A stretch of 64,000 nucleotides of DNA, taken from assembly GCA_965198095.1 (NCBI GenBank), contig OZ240239.1, positions 2,914,001-2,978,000 of the forward strand, read 5' to 3'. Positions 17,622 through 26,394 of this stretch are shown here, piece after piece. The translations under genes and the position numbers were made by a program. Source of the stretch: CBDFJH01 sp965198095 (GTDB lineage Bacteria; Latescibacterota; UBA2968; GCA-2709665). How positions within the stretch are numbered: position 1 is the stretch's first letter; every line of letters begins with the position of its first letter. The notes beneath the pieces were generated by a model, which saw only the letters and a program-made list of their open reading frames with translations, was not told the DNA's origin and ran no database searches.

Positions 17622-17733
17622 CCAGAGGCTTCATTTCGAGTCGATTCTCCTGCAAAAAGAAAGGACCCGGATTGAGCCTCTGAAGCGATTCAAAGGCAGC
17701 CGCTGTCTTATACCTATCTGAAGGATGTCGACC

Positions 17734-18243
17734 ATGGTCAAGAAACACACCATTTCCGCGCTCGTCGAAAACCATTTCGGGGTTCTATGCCGCGTCTCGG
17801 GGCTTTTCGCAAGCCGAGGATTCAACATAGACAGCCTCTCTGTCGGGGAAACCGAAGACCCCAGCATTTCACGGATGACGATCGTCGTCAACGGAACCGA
17901 CGCAGTCTTGGAGCAGGTCGTCAAGCAACTCAACCGTCTTGTCGACGTGATTCGGGTGATCGACATCACGCAAGGTGAATTCATCGAGCGCGAACTGGCC
18001 CTGATCAAGGTGAAGGCGGACACCGCCACAAGATCCGAGATCATGCAGATTGCAGAAGTCTTCCGGGCCAACATCGTGGACGTCAGCACCGCCTCGATGA
18101 CGATCGAGACCACAGGAAAAGAAGACAAGATCCTGGCCATCATCAACATGCTTCGGGTTTACGGGATCAAGGAGATCGCCCGTACGGGCAACGTGGCCCT
18201 CCTTCGAGATTACCAGCGCAAGGTCGATTCGAGCACGGATTAG
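17734..18243 (+). CDS. ilvH: Acetolactate synthase small (regulatory) subunit
   Basis: A 169-residue regulatory subunit of acetolactate synthase, the first common step of valine and leucine synthesis and the second of isoleucine. It has an N-terminal ACT domain (HTISALVENHFGVLCRVSGLFASRGFNI, with NHFGVL binding the feedback inhibitor valine) and a C-terminal domain. The ATG at 17734 is preferred because the AAGGA site (17720-17724) is 9 nt upstream; it would overlap the ATG at 17725. ilvC follows 40 bp downstream. The large subunit ilvB is not in the window and must lie elsewhere. Confidence 0.95.
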   Translation: MVKKHTISALVENHFGVLCRVSGLFASRGFNIDSLSVGETEDPSISRMTIVVNGTDAVLEQVVKQLNRLVDVIRVIDITQGEFIERELALIKVKADTATRSEIMQIAEVFRANIVDVSTASMTIETTGKEDKILAIINMLRVYGIKEIARTGNVALLRDYQRKVDSSTD

Positions 18244-18283
18244 GGCGTCTGTCAACGATCAGATCATTCAGGAGGAGTTCGAA

Positions 18284-19279
18284 ATGCGAATGTACTATGA
18301 TAATGATGCAGACCTGGGGGTCTTGAACGGCAAGATCGTGACCGTGATCGGTTACGGGAGCCAAGGCCACGCCCACTCGCTCAATCTGCACGAAAGTGGC
18401 GTTCGGGTCGTCGTCGGCCTTAGAGAAGGAAGCGGTTCCTGGCAGCCGGCGGAAGCAGCCGGGCTGGAGGTGCTGCCCATACCCGAGGCAACCCGTGCCG
18501 GCGACGTCATCATGATCCTCATCAACGACGAAGTGCAGGGCAAAGTTTACGACGAGCAGATCGCTCCGGGACTGATGGGCGGCAACGCCATCGCCTTCGC
18601 CCACGGATTCAACATCCACTTTGGGCAGGTGGTTCCGCCCGCGGACGTCGATGTCTTCATGGTCGCGCCCAAGGGCCCCGGACACCTGGTCCGCCGCGTC
18701 TTCACTCAGGGAGGGGGCGTGCCTGCCCTTCTGGCCATCCATCAGAACCCTACCGGAAGGGCGCGAGAGACCGGGCTGGCCTATGCCAAGGGCCTCGGCG
18801 CGACCCGGGCCGGCGTGATCGAGACGACCTTCAAGGAAGAGACGGAGACCGACCTGTTTGGTGAGCAGGCCGTGCTGTGCGGCGGACTGACGGAGCTCAT
18901 CCGGGCCAGCTTCGACACCTTGGTCGAGGCGGGATACCAACCGGAGATCGCATACTTCGAGTGCCTCCACGAAGTGAAACTGATCGTGGATCTGATCTAC
19001 GAGGGCGGCATTGCCAACATGCGCGCCTCGATTTCAGACACCGCGGAGTTCGGCGACCTGACGAGGGGCAGGCGAGTCGTGACGGAGGAGACGCGTCAAA
19101 CGATGAAAGTGCTCCTGGAAGAAATCCAGTCAGGCCTGTTTGCCAGGGAGTGGCTGCAGGAGAACCAGGTGGGCCGTCCTGTCTACTCGGCGCGCAAGCG
19201 GCAGGACCAAAGCCACCTGATCGAAGAAGTGGGTGCAAAACTGCGGGATATGATGCCGTGGCTGAAAGAGAACAAATAG
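18284..19279 (+). CDS. ilvC: Ketol-acid reductoisomerase
   Basis: A 331-residue class I KARI that rearranges and reduces acetolactate (or acetohydroxybutyrate) to the dihydroxy acid using NAD(P)H and Mg2+. It has the Rossmann loop GYGSQGHAHSLNL, then a cofactor loop GLREGSGSW, and the knotted C-terminal domain with metal and substrate ligands (ETDLFGEQAVLCGG, EVKLIVDLIYEGG). Length is normal. A GGAGG ribosome-binding site lies upstream. It is the second gene of the ilv-leu operon, followed by a hairpin and a 41-codon ORF before leuA. Confidence 0.97.
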   Translation: MRMYYDNDADLGVLNGKIVTVIGYGSQGHAHSLNLHESGVRVVVGLREGSGSWQPAEAAGLEVLPIPEATRAGDVIMILINDEVQGKVYDEQIAPGLMGGNAIAFAHGFNIHFGQVVPPADVDVFMVAPKGPGHLVRRVFTQGGGVPALLAIHQNPTGRARETGLAYAKGLGATRAGVIETTFKEETETDLFGEQAVLCGGLTELIRASFDTLVEAGYQPEIAYFECLHEVKLIVDLIYEGGIANMRASISDTAEFGDLTRGRRVVTEETRQTMKVLLEEIQSGLFAREWLQENQVGRPVYSARKRQDQSHLIEEVGAKLRDMMPWLKENK

Positions 19280-19302
19280 CGAGCCTGTCCAAAACAGGTC
19301 GC
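19279..19302 (+). other. RNA hairpin right after ilvC
   Basis: GCGAGCCTGT and ACAGGTCGC form a stem with one bulged G and a 5-nt loop, starting at the last base of the ilvC stop codon. No T-run follows, so it is unlikely to end transcription alone. It may protect the upstream message or tune expression within the operon. Confidence 0.4.
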
Positions 19303-19329
19303 GTTCCAGCGAGAAGGAGGTGAGGACGG

Positions 19330-19455
19330 ATGGAACCCGGTCTAGGTGACCTGACGGAGAGCAGCAAGCTCTGGCTTATCGGGCAGGTGGAAACAGAACG
19401 CCGGAGGGTGCCATCTGCCCTCGAGACCCATGGACTCCGGCATAAGGAGGCCTGA
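19330..19455 (+). CDS. Possible small protein between ilvC and leuA (41 aa)
   Basis: A 41-codon ORF with an excellent ribosome-binding site (AAGGAGG at 19314-19320, 9 nt before the ATG). It ends 4 nt before the leuA start, so translation would pass over the leuA ribosome-binding site at 19444-19450. The peptide is charged and hydrophilic, with no membrane helix. I know of no homologue. It may be a leader that couples translation to leuA, or a genuine small protein. Six of 41 residues are Leu, less striking than the leader before ilvH. Confidence 0.5.
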   Translation: MEPGLGDLTESSKLWLIGQVETERRRVPSALETHGLRHKEA

Positions 19456-19459
19456 GAAA

Positions 19460-21004
19460 ATGGCAGAGAAAGACCGCGTCATCATCTTTGACACCACGTT
19501 GAGAGATGCTGAACAGACCCCGGGTGCTTCCCTGACCGTAAGGGAAAAGTTGGAAATTGCGCATCAGCTGGCCCGGCTGAAGGTAGACGTTATCGAAGCA
19601 GGGTTCCCGGTCTCCTCCAACGAAGACTTCGAGGCCGTGCACAACGTCGCGTCCGAGGTCGAGGGTCCGATCATCTGCGGGCTGGCAAGGGCGTTGCCGC
19701 AGGATGTGGATCGAGCGTGCGAGGCCCTGCGCGACGGGCTCAAGACAAGGCTGCACACCTTTATCGGTACGTCTCCGAACCACATCGAGATGATGCGCAA
19801 GGAGCCCGGGCATGTCCTGGAAATGGCCGTGGCCGCCGTGGAGAGGGCGAAGTCCCAGACGGCGGACGTGGAGTTTTCTCCGATGGATGCGACGCGAACT
19901 GAGCCCGCATACCTCTACGAGATCCTGACGGCCACGATCGAGGCGGGCGCGACGACCGTCAACATTCCAGACACGGTCGGCTATGCCGTCCCGGAGCAGT
20001 TCGGCGCGCTCATCCGGAACATCGGAAAGCACGTCGCCAACATCGATCGTGCCGTGATCAGCGTTCACTGCCACGACGATCTGGGCATGGCTGTCTCCAA
20101 CACCTTGATCGCCCTGAAAAACGGCGCCCGCCAGACAGAGTGCGCGATAAACGGGCTCGGCGAGCGGGCGGGAAACGCCTCCCTTGAAGAGATCGCGATG
20201 GCCATGCGCACTCGTGGCGACTATTTCGAGATCGACTCGAACATCGAATCCCGGGAAATTCTCCCTACCAGTCGGCTCGTCAGCCGCCTGATGGGGATCG
20301 CAGTCCCTCCCAACAAGGCGATCGTCGGGGCCAACGCCTTCGCCCACAGCTCCGGCATCCATCAGGACGGCGTCTTGAAGCAGCGGGAAAACTTCGAGAT
20401 CATCTCGCCCCAGGATGTCGGCCTGGAAGACACACAGATCGTGCTTACGGCACGATCTGGCCGTCATGCGTTACGCCACCGGCTGGAAAAGCTGGGATAC
20501 CAGCTTTCACAGGAAGATCTGGACAAGACGTACGAGCGCTTTCTGCGCGTCGCCGACAAAAAGAAAGAGGTCTACGACGAGGATCTGATCGCGATCGTGG
20601 GCGACGAGATTCGGGACATACCCGAGAAGTACCACCTCGAATACCTCCACACGATCAGCGGAACGGGGACGATCCCCTCCGCGACCGTCCGGCTTCGGGT
20701 GGACGCAAAGGAGAAGGTTCAGGAATCGGCCTGGGGAGACGGCCCGGTCGACGCGACCTACCGAGCCATCGCCAAAGCCACGAAAACCGCGATAAACGTG
20801 GATGAATACGCGATCCGCTCCGTGACGAGCGGAGCCGAGGCCATGGGCGAGGTCAACCTGCGCGTGTCGCGGGACGGCCTGAACGCAAATGGACGCGGCG
20901 CCTCCACCGATATCATCGAGGCGAGCGCAAAGGCGTGCGTAGACGCGCTCAACCGCCTGGCTGCGCGCCAGAAGATGGGCGGACCGCAGCTTGAGGGCGT
21001 TTGA
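19460..21004 (+). CDS. leuA: 2-isopropylmalate synthase
   Basis: A 514-residue enzyme joining acetyl-CoA to 2-oxoisovalerate, the committed step to leucine. The TIM-barrel catalytic domain starts FDTTLRDAEQTPGASL (the family Gly is Ala here) and has the metal site HCHDDLGMAVSN. The GERAGNASLEE signature and a C-terminal LeuA dimer domain for leucine feedback (about 385-505) are present. The start at 19460 has AAGGAGG 9 nt upstream, better than the in-frame ATG at 19430. leuC begins 44 bp after its stop. Confidence 0.96.
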   Translation: MAEKDRVIIFDTTLRDAEQTPGASLTVREKLEIAHQLARLKVDVIEAGFPVSSNEDFEAVHNVASEVEGPIICGLARALPQDVDRACEALRDGLKTRLHTFIGTSPNHIEMMRKEPGHVLEMAVAAVERAKSQTADVEFSPMDATRTEPAYLYEILTATIEAGATTVNIPDTVGYAVPEQFGALIRNIGKHVANIDRAVISVHCHDDLGMAVSNTLIALKNGARQTECAINGLGERAGNASLEEIAMAMRTRGDYFEIDSNIESREILPTSRLVSRLMGIAVPPNKAIVGANAFAHSSGIHQDGVLKQRENFEIISPQDVGLEDTQIVLTARSGRHALRHRLEKLGYQLSQEDLDKTYERFLRVADKKKEVYDEDLIAIVGDEIRDIPEKYHLEYLHTISGTGTIPSATVRLRVDAKEKVQESAWGDGPVDATYRAIAKATKTAINVDEYAIRSVTSGAEAMGEVNLRVSRDGLNANGRGASTDIIEASAKACVDALNRLAARQKMGGPQLEGV

Positions 21005-21048
21005 TCCTTCGTTCGAATGGGTTGCGCCATAGGAGGGTGAAACAGATC

Positions 21049-22452
21049 ATGGGACAGAGCCTGTTTCAAAAAGTCTGGGAGGCCCACGCGGTCCGCGAGC
21101 TCCCTTCGGGTCAAACGCAGCTCTTCGTCGGCCTGCATCTGATCCACGAAGTCACGAGCCCGCAGGCCTTTCAGATGATGCGAGAAAGGGGCCTCGCGGT
21201 CGCCTATCCGGAAAGGACGTTTGCAACCGTCGACCACATCGTACCCACGGAGATCCGGACCCGGCCCTTCTTGGACAATCTCGCGGAAGAGATGATGGGG
21301 GCCATCGAAGAGAACACGGACGAGTTCGAGATCCCCCTTTTCGGCCTCAACGACGACCGGCAGGGCATTGTACACGTGATCGGCCCCGAACTCGGCCTCA
21401 CACAACCCGGCATGACGATCGCTTGCGGGGACAGTCATACTTCTACACACGGAGCTTTCGGCGCCATCGCCTTCGGCATCGGGACCTCCCAGGTCCGCGA
21501 CGTCCTCGCAACGCAGTGCTTGGCCATGGCGCCGCTCAAGGTTCGCCGGATCCTCGTCACCGGTTCGCTGCTCAACGGCGTCTACGCCAAGGATGTGATC
21601 CTGAACGTCATTCGCCGGCTCGGCGTGAACGGCGGCGTCGGCTACGCCTACGAATACGGGGGGCCGGTCCTCGACGCCATGAGCATGGAAGAACGGATGT
21701 CGATCTGCAACATGTCGATCGAGGGCGGCGCTCGAGCCGGTTACGTAAATCCGGACCCAACGACATTCGACTACCTTGAAGGGCGTCCCTGTACGCCCTC
21801 GGGCGGCGCCCTCGGCCGGGCGGTGGACTGGTGGACTTCGATGGCCTCCGACCGGGATGCCGACTACGACGACGTCTTCGAACTGGACGCCTCCGAACTG
21901 GAGCCGACGGTCACGTGGGGCATCAACCCGGGCCAGGGTGTCTACGTGACGGAAAGGATTCCGGATTTGAAGGACCTGCCGAAAAGTGAACGAGATGCCG
22001 TTTCCGAGGCGTGCGCGTTCATGGACTTCAAGCCGGGCGCACCGATTGCAGGGACCCCAATCGACGTTGCCTTCATCGGTTCCTGCACGAACAGCCGCAT
22101 CTCCGACCTGAGAGAGGCGGCAAGAATCGCAAAGGGCCAAACCGTGTCGCCCAACATCCGGGCCCTTGTTGTCCCGGGATCTCAAGCGGTCCGAAAAGCC
22201 GCGGAGGCGGAAGGGCTTGACGAAATTTTCAAGGCGTCTGGTTTCGAATGGCGTGAGGCGGGCTGCTCGATGTGTCTGGCCATGAACCCGGACAAGCTTC
22301 AGGGGCGGCAGATCTGTGCCTCGTCCAGCAACCGGAATTTCAAGGGCCGACAGGGCAGTCCCACAGGGAGGACCCTCTTGATGAGTCCAGCCATGGTCGC
22401 GGGCGCGGCAATCACGGGCGAGGTCGTCGACGTCCGCCAGATGATGAATTAG
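21049..22452 (+). CDS. leuC: 3-isopropylmalate dehydratase large subunit
   Basis: A 467-residue aconitase-family subunit that isomerises 2- to 3-isopropylmalate and, in the citramalate route, citramalate to 3-methylmalate. It binds a [4Fe-4S] cluster through the Cys of GSCTNSR and the pair in CSMCLAMN, all present. The substrate motif CGDSHTSTHGAFGAI and a C-terminal SSNRNFKGRQG segment are seen. ATG 21049 follows AGGAGGGTGA. It pairs with leuD, which starts 190 bp downstream; that gap shows no gene. Confidence 0.96.
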   Translation: MGQSLFQKVWEAHAVRELPSGQTQLFVGLHLIHEVTSPQAFQMMRERGLAVAYPERTFATVDHIVPTEIRTRPFLDNLAEEMMGAIEENTDEFEIPLFGLNDDRQGIVHVIGPELGLTQPGMTIACGDSHTSTHGAFGAIAFGIGTSQVRDVLATQCLAMAPLKVRRILVTGSLLNGVYAKDVILNVIRRLGVNGGVGYAYEYGGPVLDAMSMEERMSICNMSIEGGARAGYVNPDPTTFDYLEGRPCTPSGGALGRAVDWWTSMASDRDADYDDVFELDASELEPTVTWGINPGQGVYVTERIPDLKDLPKSERDAVSEACAFMDFKPGAPIAGTPIDVAFIGSCTNSRISDLREAARIAKGQTVSPNIRALVVPGSQAVRKAAEAEGLDEIFKASGFEWREAGCSMCLAMNPDKLQGRQICASSSNRNFKGRQGSPTGRTLLMSPAMVAGAAITGEVVDVRQMMN

Positions 22453-22642
22453 AAGGGCCGTCTCATAATCATAGGGACCGCGTCTCTCCGGATCCGCCAA
22501 GATCTCTGCCTGCTGTCGGATTTGTCCGACATAAGCGCCGGCAGGCGTCCCGTTCCCACTTTATTCGGGAGCAGACGTTTCGTGCCATTTAAACAGCGTT
22601 GTTTGATCGGTCGTGTTTGACTCCTGACGCGGAAGGAAACTC

Positions 22643-23239
22643 ATGTCCGCATCCAGCTCAGTCGTCGCCGAAGTGACGGGGCGCGGTCTGCCGGTCCGTG
22701 GAAACGACATCGATACGGATCGGATCATCCCCGCTCGCTATCTACGCAGCATCACGTTCGAAGGGCTCGGCGAACACGTCTTCGAGGACGACCGGAAGTC
22801 GACGGACCATTCGTTTGACGACCCGAGGTTTCAACGCGCCTCGATACTGATCGTCAACGCCAACTTCGGATGCGGTTCTTCCCGAGAGCACGCCCCCCAG
22901 GCCCTGATGCGGTGGGGCATCCAGACGATCGTGGGCGAATCGTTCGCTGAAATCTTCCAGGGAAACGCCACGGCGATCGGCGTCCCGTGCGTCACCGCGA
23001 AGCCTGGGGACATCGACGCGCTCATGGATTCGGTTGAGGGGGATCCCGCCCGGGAGATCACGGTCGATCTCCGGGAAAGGAGATTGTCCTCGAGACGGAT
23101 GGTGATCCAGCTGGAAATTCCGGACAGCACCCGCGTTCAGCTCCTGAAGGGCGCGTGGGACGCCACCGGCTTGCTGCTCGACGGGGCCGAAGAGGTGCGC
23201 GACATCGCGAGGCGCCTGCCCTATATTTCAGGGTTTTGA
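22643..23239 (+). CDS. leuD: 3-isopropylmalate dehydratase small subunit
   Basis: A 198-residue swivel-domain subunit of the leuCD isomerase. It shows GNDIDTDRIIPARYL at about residues 19-33 and GCGSSREHAPQAL, both typical of LeuD and of archaeal-type small subunits. A GGAAGGAAA site precedes the ATG. The protein forms the active heterodimer with LeuC and likely serves both the leucine and citramalate branches. Confidence 0.96.
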   Translation: MSASSSVVAEVTGRGLPVRGNDIDTDRIIPARYLRSITFEGLGEHVFEDDRKSTDHSFDDPRFQRASILIVNANFGCGSSREHAPQALMRWGIQTIVGESFAEIFQGNATAIGVPCVTAKPGDIDALMDSVEGDPAREITVDLRERRLSSRRMVIQLEIPDSTRVQLLKGAWDATGLLLDGAEEVRDIARRLPYISGF

Positions 23240-23350
23240 GTCTCTGAGGAAGCCGCGACTTGCTCCAGGACGACCCGTTCGGGCGCTTGTTTCTCGGGCT
23301 GCGCGCGATATCCTACACGTTAAAGGCCTGAAAATTCACACGGAGGCGGC

Positions 23351-24415
23351 GTGACACACAAGATCGCAGTGATCCCTGGTGACGGCACAGGGGCCGAGGT
23401 GGTCGCCGAAGGCCTCAAGTGCCTGGAGGCCGCGGCTGAAAAATGCGGCTTCGAGTATGAGACCGCCGAGTTCGACTTCGGTGGCGCACGCTACAAGCGG
23501 ACCGGGGAGACCCTCCCCGACTCCGGACTCGACGAACTCAGGGCGTTCAACGCCATCTACCTCGGCGCCATCGGCCACCCCGACGTCAAACCGGGAATTC
23601 TGGAAAAGGGCATCCTCCTCCGGATCCGGTTCGAGCTCGACCAGTACATCAACCTGCGACCTGTAAAGCTCTACCCCAATGTCGACTGCCCCCTGAAGGA
23701 CAAGGGGCCGGAAGATATCGACTTCGTGGTCGTCCGGGAGAACACGGAGGGGCTTTACGCCGGCGCCGGCGGCTTTCTGAAGCGCGGCACGCCGGACGAA
23801 GTGGCCATGCAGGAGTCGATCAACACCCGGAAAGGCGTGGAGCGCTGCCTGCGTTATGCTTTTGAATTCACGCGAAGACGGAACCGGGAAAAGGCCCTCA
23901 CGCTTTGCGGTAAAACCAATGTCCTCACTTATGCTTTCGACCTCTGGGAGCGCGCCTTCCACGAGATCGGCGAGACGGACTACGCCGACATCAAGCGCGA
24001 CTACACCCACGTAGATGCGACGTGCATGTGGATGGTCAAGAATCCGGAATGGTTCGACGTCATCGTCACCGACAACATGTTCGGAGACATCATCACCGAC
24101 CTGGGCGCGATGATCCAGGGCGGTATGGGCGTGGCCGCCGGCGGGAACATCAACCCGGAAGGCGTCTCCATGTTCGAACCGATCGGCGGATCGGCTCCCA
24201 AATACACCGGGCAGGGTATCATCAACCCGATCGCCTCCATCGTCGCCTGCCAGATGATGCTGGACACGCTCGGCGAAGAGAAGGCGGCAGCGATCGTCGA
24301 GGATGCGATCATCGAAGTCGTTGGCTCGAAGCTGAAAAGCATGGGGGCGGGGCAGATGGGCTACAGCACGTCGGAGATTGGAGATCTTGTCGCCGACGCC
24401 GTTGCGAAGTCGTAG
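23351..24415 (+). CDS. leuB: 3-isopropylmalate dehydrogenase (isocitrate/isopropylmalate family)
   Basis: A 354-residue NAD-dependent beta-decarboxylating dehydrogenase. It has IAVIPGDGTGAEVV, LGAIGHPDVKPG, an arginine-rich substrate loop (LLRIRFELDQYINLRP), the metal ligands in VTDNMFGDIITDLGA, and the NAD-site segment EPIGGSAPKYTGQG. The enzyme gives 2-oxoisocaproate in leucine synthesis and, with CimA and LeuCD, 2-oxobutyrate for isoleucine. The start is GTG 23351 after CGGAGG. This subgroup resembles tartrate or 3-methylmalate dehydrogenases, so broad substrate use is possible. Confidence 0.93.
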   Translation: MTHKIAVIPGDGTGAEVVAEGLKCLEAAAEKCGFEYETAEFDFGGARYKRTGETLPDSGLDELRAFNAIYLGAIGHPDVKPGILEKGILLRIRFELDQYINLRPVKLYPNVDCPLKDKGPEDIDFVVVRENTEGLYAGAGGFLKRGTPDEVAMQESINTRKGVERCLRYAFEFTRRRNREKALTLCGKTNVLTYAFDLWERAFHEIGETDYADIKRDYTHVDATCMWMVKNPEWFDVIVTDNMFGDIITDLGAMIQGGMGVAAGGNINPEGVSMFEPIGGSAPKYTGQGIINPIASIVACQMMLDTLGEEKAAAIVEDAIIEVVGSKLKSMGAGQMGYSTSEIGDLVADAVAKS

Positions 24416-24446
24416 AAACCGTTGGAAACGGGACGGAGGGTCTGGA

Positions 24447-24920
24447 ATGACACAAAAAGCAACCTTTGGCGCAGGCTGTTTCTGGGGTGTAGAAGCGGCA
24501 TTTCGCCAGGTCGAGGGCGTGACGTCTGCGGCTGTCGGCTATTCGGGGGGATCGTTCGAAAACCCGACATATCAAGACGTCTGCTCGGGAACGACCGGGC
24601 ACGCCGAGGTCGTGGAAGTGGAATACGACCCGGGCAAGATCTCATACGATGCGCTCCTCGATCTGTTTTGGGAGATACACGATCCGACGACACTGAACCG
24701 ACAGGGTCCGGACGTCGGCGCACAGTACAGGTCTGCGATATTCTTTCACAATCGTGAGCAGAAATCTGCGGCCGCCGCATCCAAAGAGACGCTTCAGGGA
24801 AGCGGCCGCTACCGAGGCCCGATCGTCACGGAGATTGCGGCCGCATCTCAGTTCTATCGGGCGGAAGACTACCACCAGCGCTACCTGGAAAAGCGGGGGC
24901 TCGCGCATTGCAAGATTTGA
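24447..24920 (+). CDS. msrA: Peptide-methionine (S)-S-oxide reductase
   Basis: A 157-residue enzyme that repairs methionine-S-sulfoxide in proteins. The catalytic motif GCFWGVE is at about residues 9-15, with GYSGG, the GHAEVVEV segment and the C-terminal YHQRYL. A C-terminal Cys (HCKI) is present as a possible resolving residue. The ATG at 24447 follows GGAGGG; a longer frame from 24378 lacks a site. It sits 31 bp after leuB, in the same direction, with no pathway link. Confidence 0.95.
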   Translation: MTQKATFGAGCFWGVEAAFRQVEGVTSAAVGYSGGSFENPTYQDVCSGTTGHAEVVEVEYDPGKISYDALLDLFWEIHDPTTLNRQGPDVGAQYRSAIFFHNREQKSAAAASKETLQGSGRYRGPIVTEIAAASQFYRAEDYHQRYLEKRGLAHCKI

Positions 24921-24957
24921 AGCGGCGCGGTGACCGACCCTTGCGGAGCGTTGGGCC

Positions 24958-25749
24958 ATGACAAAACGCGCGCTGCAAGCCCTGACCGAGGGCCAAGTGA
25001 ACGAATTCAAGCTGAACGGTTTTCTGGCGGTGGGAGACGTCCTTTCGGCGGAAGAGGTGAAAGCGGTTTCGGAGCGGTGTGATTTCATCGCTTCGGGCAA
25101 GGCCGGTCACATCCCGGAGGCCGGCGTCCAGCTCGAGCCGGAGTTTCGCGAGGGAAAGCGCCCGGTCACGAACCAGGTGATGCAGGTCCGCAAGCTCTAC
25201 AACACGGCCGCGGTGGACGACGTGATGTGGGATCACGCCTGCAACCCCAAAATCGCGGACGTGGTCGCGGACCTGCTGGGCACCGAGGATATCAAGATGT
25301 ACGGCGACCAGCTGTTTATGAAGCCGCCCGAGGTCGGCTCGGTTCAGCAGTGGCATATGGATTCCGGTTCCTGGCGCAACATCTTCCCGATGGACCTGGT
25401 CACCGCCTGGACCGCCATCGACAACGCCACGCCTGAGAACGGATGTCTGGAGTTCATCCCGGGATCACACCGATGGGGAATGATGACCCGAGAACAGCTG
25501 GAACCGTTTCTGGACGACTTTGGACACGACCCTTGGGCGATCACTCCCGTGCCTCTGCGCTCGGGCAGCGTCAGCTTCCACCACAGCCTCGCGCTACATC
25601 GAAGTGCGGCGAACCGCTCGGGCAAACGCCGCCGAGGTTACGCGGTACACTACATGCGCGCCAAGTCTCGCAACGATGAATCGGTGAACGGCCCGAAGAT
25701 GCTTCCTTTCAAGCAAGTGCGAGGTCGCTCTTTTCCGGGTTTTGTGTAG
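24958..25749 (+). CDS. Phytanoyl-CoA dioxygenase (PhyH) family protein
   Basis: A 263-residue Fe(II)/2-oxoglutarate-dependent oxygenase. The metal triad is visible as His133-x-Asp135 (QWHMDSG) and the distal His214 (LALHRSAANRS), with the 2-oxoglutarate Arg220 in the expected place. PhyH-like enzymes hydroxylate many small molecules; the substrate here is unknown. It is followed by a broken sialidase-like gene and a metallo-hydrolase, a neighbourhood typical of uncultivated heterotrophs rich in PhyH genes. Confidence 0.92.
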   Translation: MTKRALQALTEGQVNEFKLNGFLAVGDVLSAEEVKAVSERCDFIASGKAGHIPEAGVQLEPEFREGKRPVTNQVMQVRKLYNTAAVDDVMWDHACNPKIADVVADLLGTEDIKMYGDQLFMKPPEVGSVQQWHMDSGSWRNIFPMDLVTAWTAIDNATPENGCLEFIPGSHRWGMMTREQLEPFLDDFGHDPWAITPVPLRSGSVSFHHSLALHRSAANRSGKRRRGYAVHYMRAKSRNDESVNGPKMLPFKQVRGRSFPGFV

Positions 25750-25894
25750 CGGTGTTCAAAGAGACGGCGCGCAAGGCACGATGCCAAGGCACCCAGCGGA
25801 GAGATTGCCTTCGAGAGGAACGGATGGCGTCGTGAATGATTCGACAGATGCCGGATGAGCCGCCCAAGATCAGACCGCCAACCGTGAGGCCGCC

Positions 25895-26363
25895 ATGGGC
25901 TTCGGACCCGGAAAACGTCTGGGCGTGACGACAGTGCAGGCCAAGAACGTCGATCACGTCCGTGTCTACTACGACAAGAACAAATACGCCGCACACGTCA
26001 ACCGGGGCGGGCTGTGGAACTTCGGCGACGGCGAGATTGCGGTGGCCCATCGCGTGAAGCCGGTCAGCTACGAAACGGGAGAGGGGGTGCGCTATCCCTT
26101 CGCACACGACTTCTCTCACAAACGTGGCGGGATCGCGAGGCATTCTGGGCGTCGTCAGTGACGACCTCGGCGAGACGTGGAGCAAGGAGTTCGTCATTCG
26201 GGGCGATCAGTACACCTGGGACGGAGGCTATCCCCTGATGACGGAGGTATCCGACGGGCGCTTCTTGGTCGCCTACTACTTCACCGGACGCGAAGGCGAT
26301 CGGGACGTTCCGGAGCACGCCTGCGTGCGTTATGTCGCGGGCACGTTTTTTGAGCTGGGTTGA
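25895..26363 (+). pseudogene. Broken sialidase/BNR-repeat-like gene
   Basis: Two adjacent fragments in different frames look like parts of one exo-sialidase-like protein. The first (25895 to about 26130) has the segment NRGGLWNFGDGEIAVAHR followed by FAHDFSHKRGG. The second (about 26125-26363) has VSDDLGETWSKEF, a BNR/Asp-box, and DGRFLVAYYF. The frame changes near 26125-26135, and the central region of an intact protein (about 200 or more residues) is missing. I infer an internal deletion plus a frame shift. An intact family member would bind or cleave terminal sugars. Confidence 0.6.
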
Positions 26364-26394
26364 AACAAATCCCACACGCAGCCTGAATCGGACG

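Larger units (their letters stand above)
16973..17733. other. Divergent intergenic region between lpdA and ilvH
   Basis: No long gene is present. It holds the candidate lpdA promoter (17171-17197, minus), the strong ilv-leu promoter (17418-17446, plus) and the leader peptide ORF (17505-17621). The piece 17198-17417 is GC-rich with nothing recognisable. The catalytic ilvB gene, often upstream of ilvH, is absent. Confidence 0.7.

Noticed and set aside
20758..22500. A 580-codon open frame on the minus strand opposite leuA and leuC
   Set aside because: It mirrors two strongly conserved plus-strand genes, has no ribosome-binding site or family features, and is explained by GC-rich codon use on the other strand.
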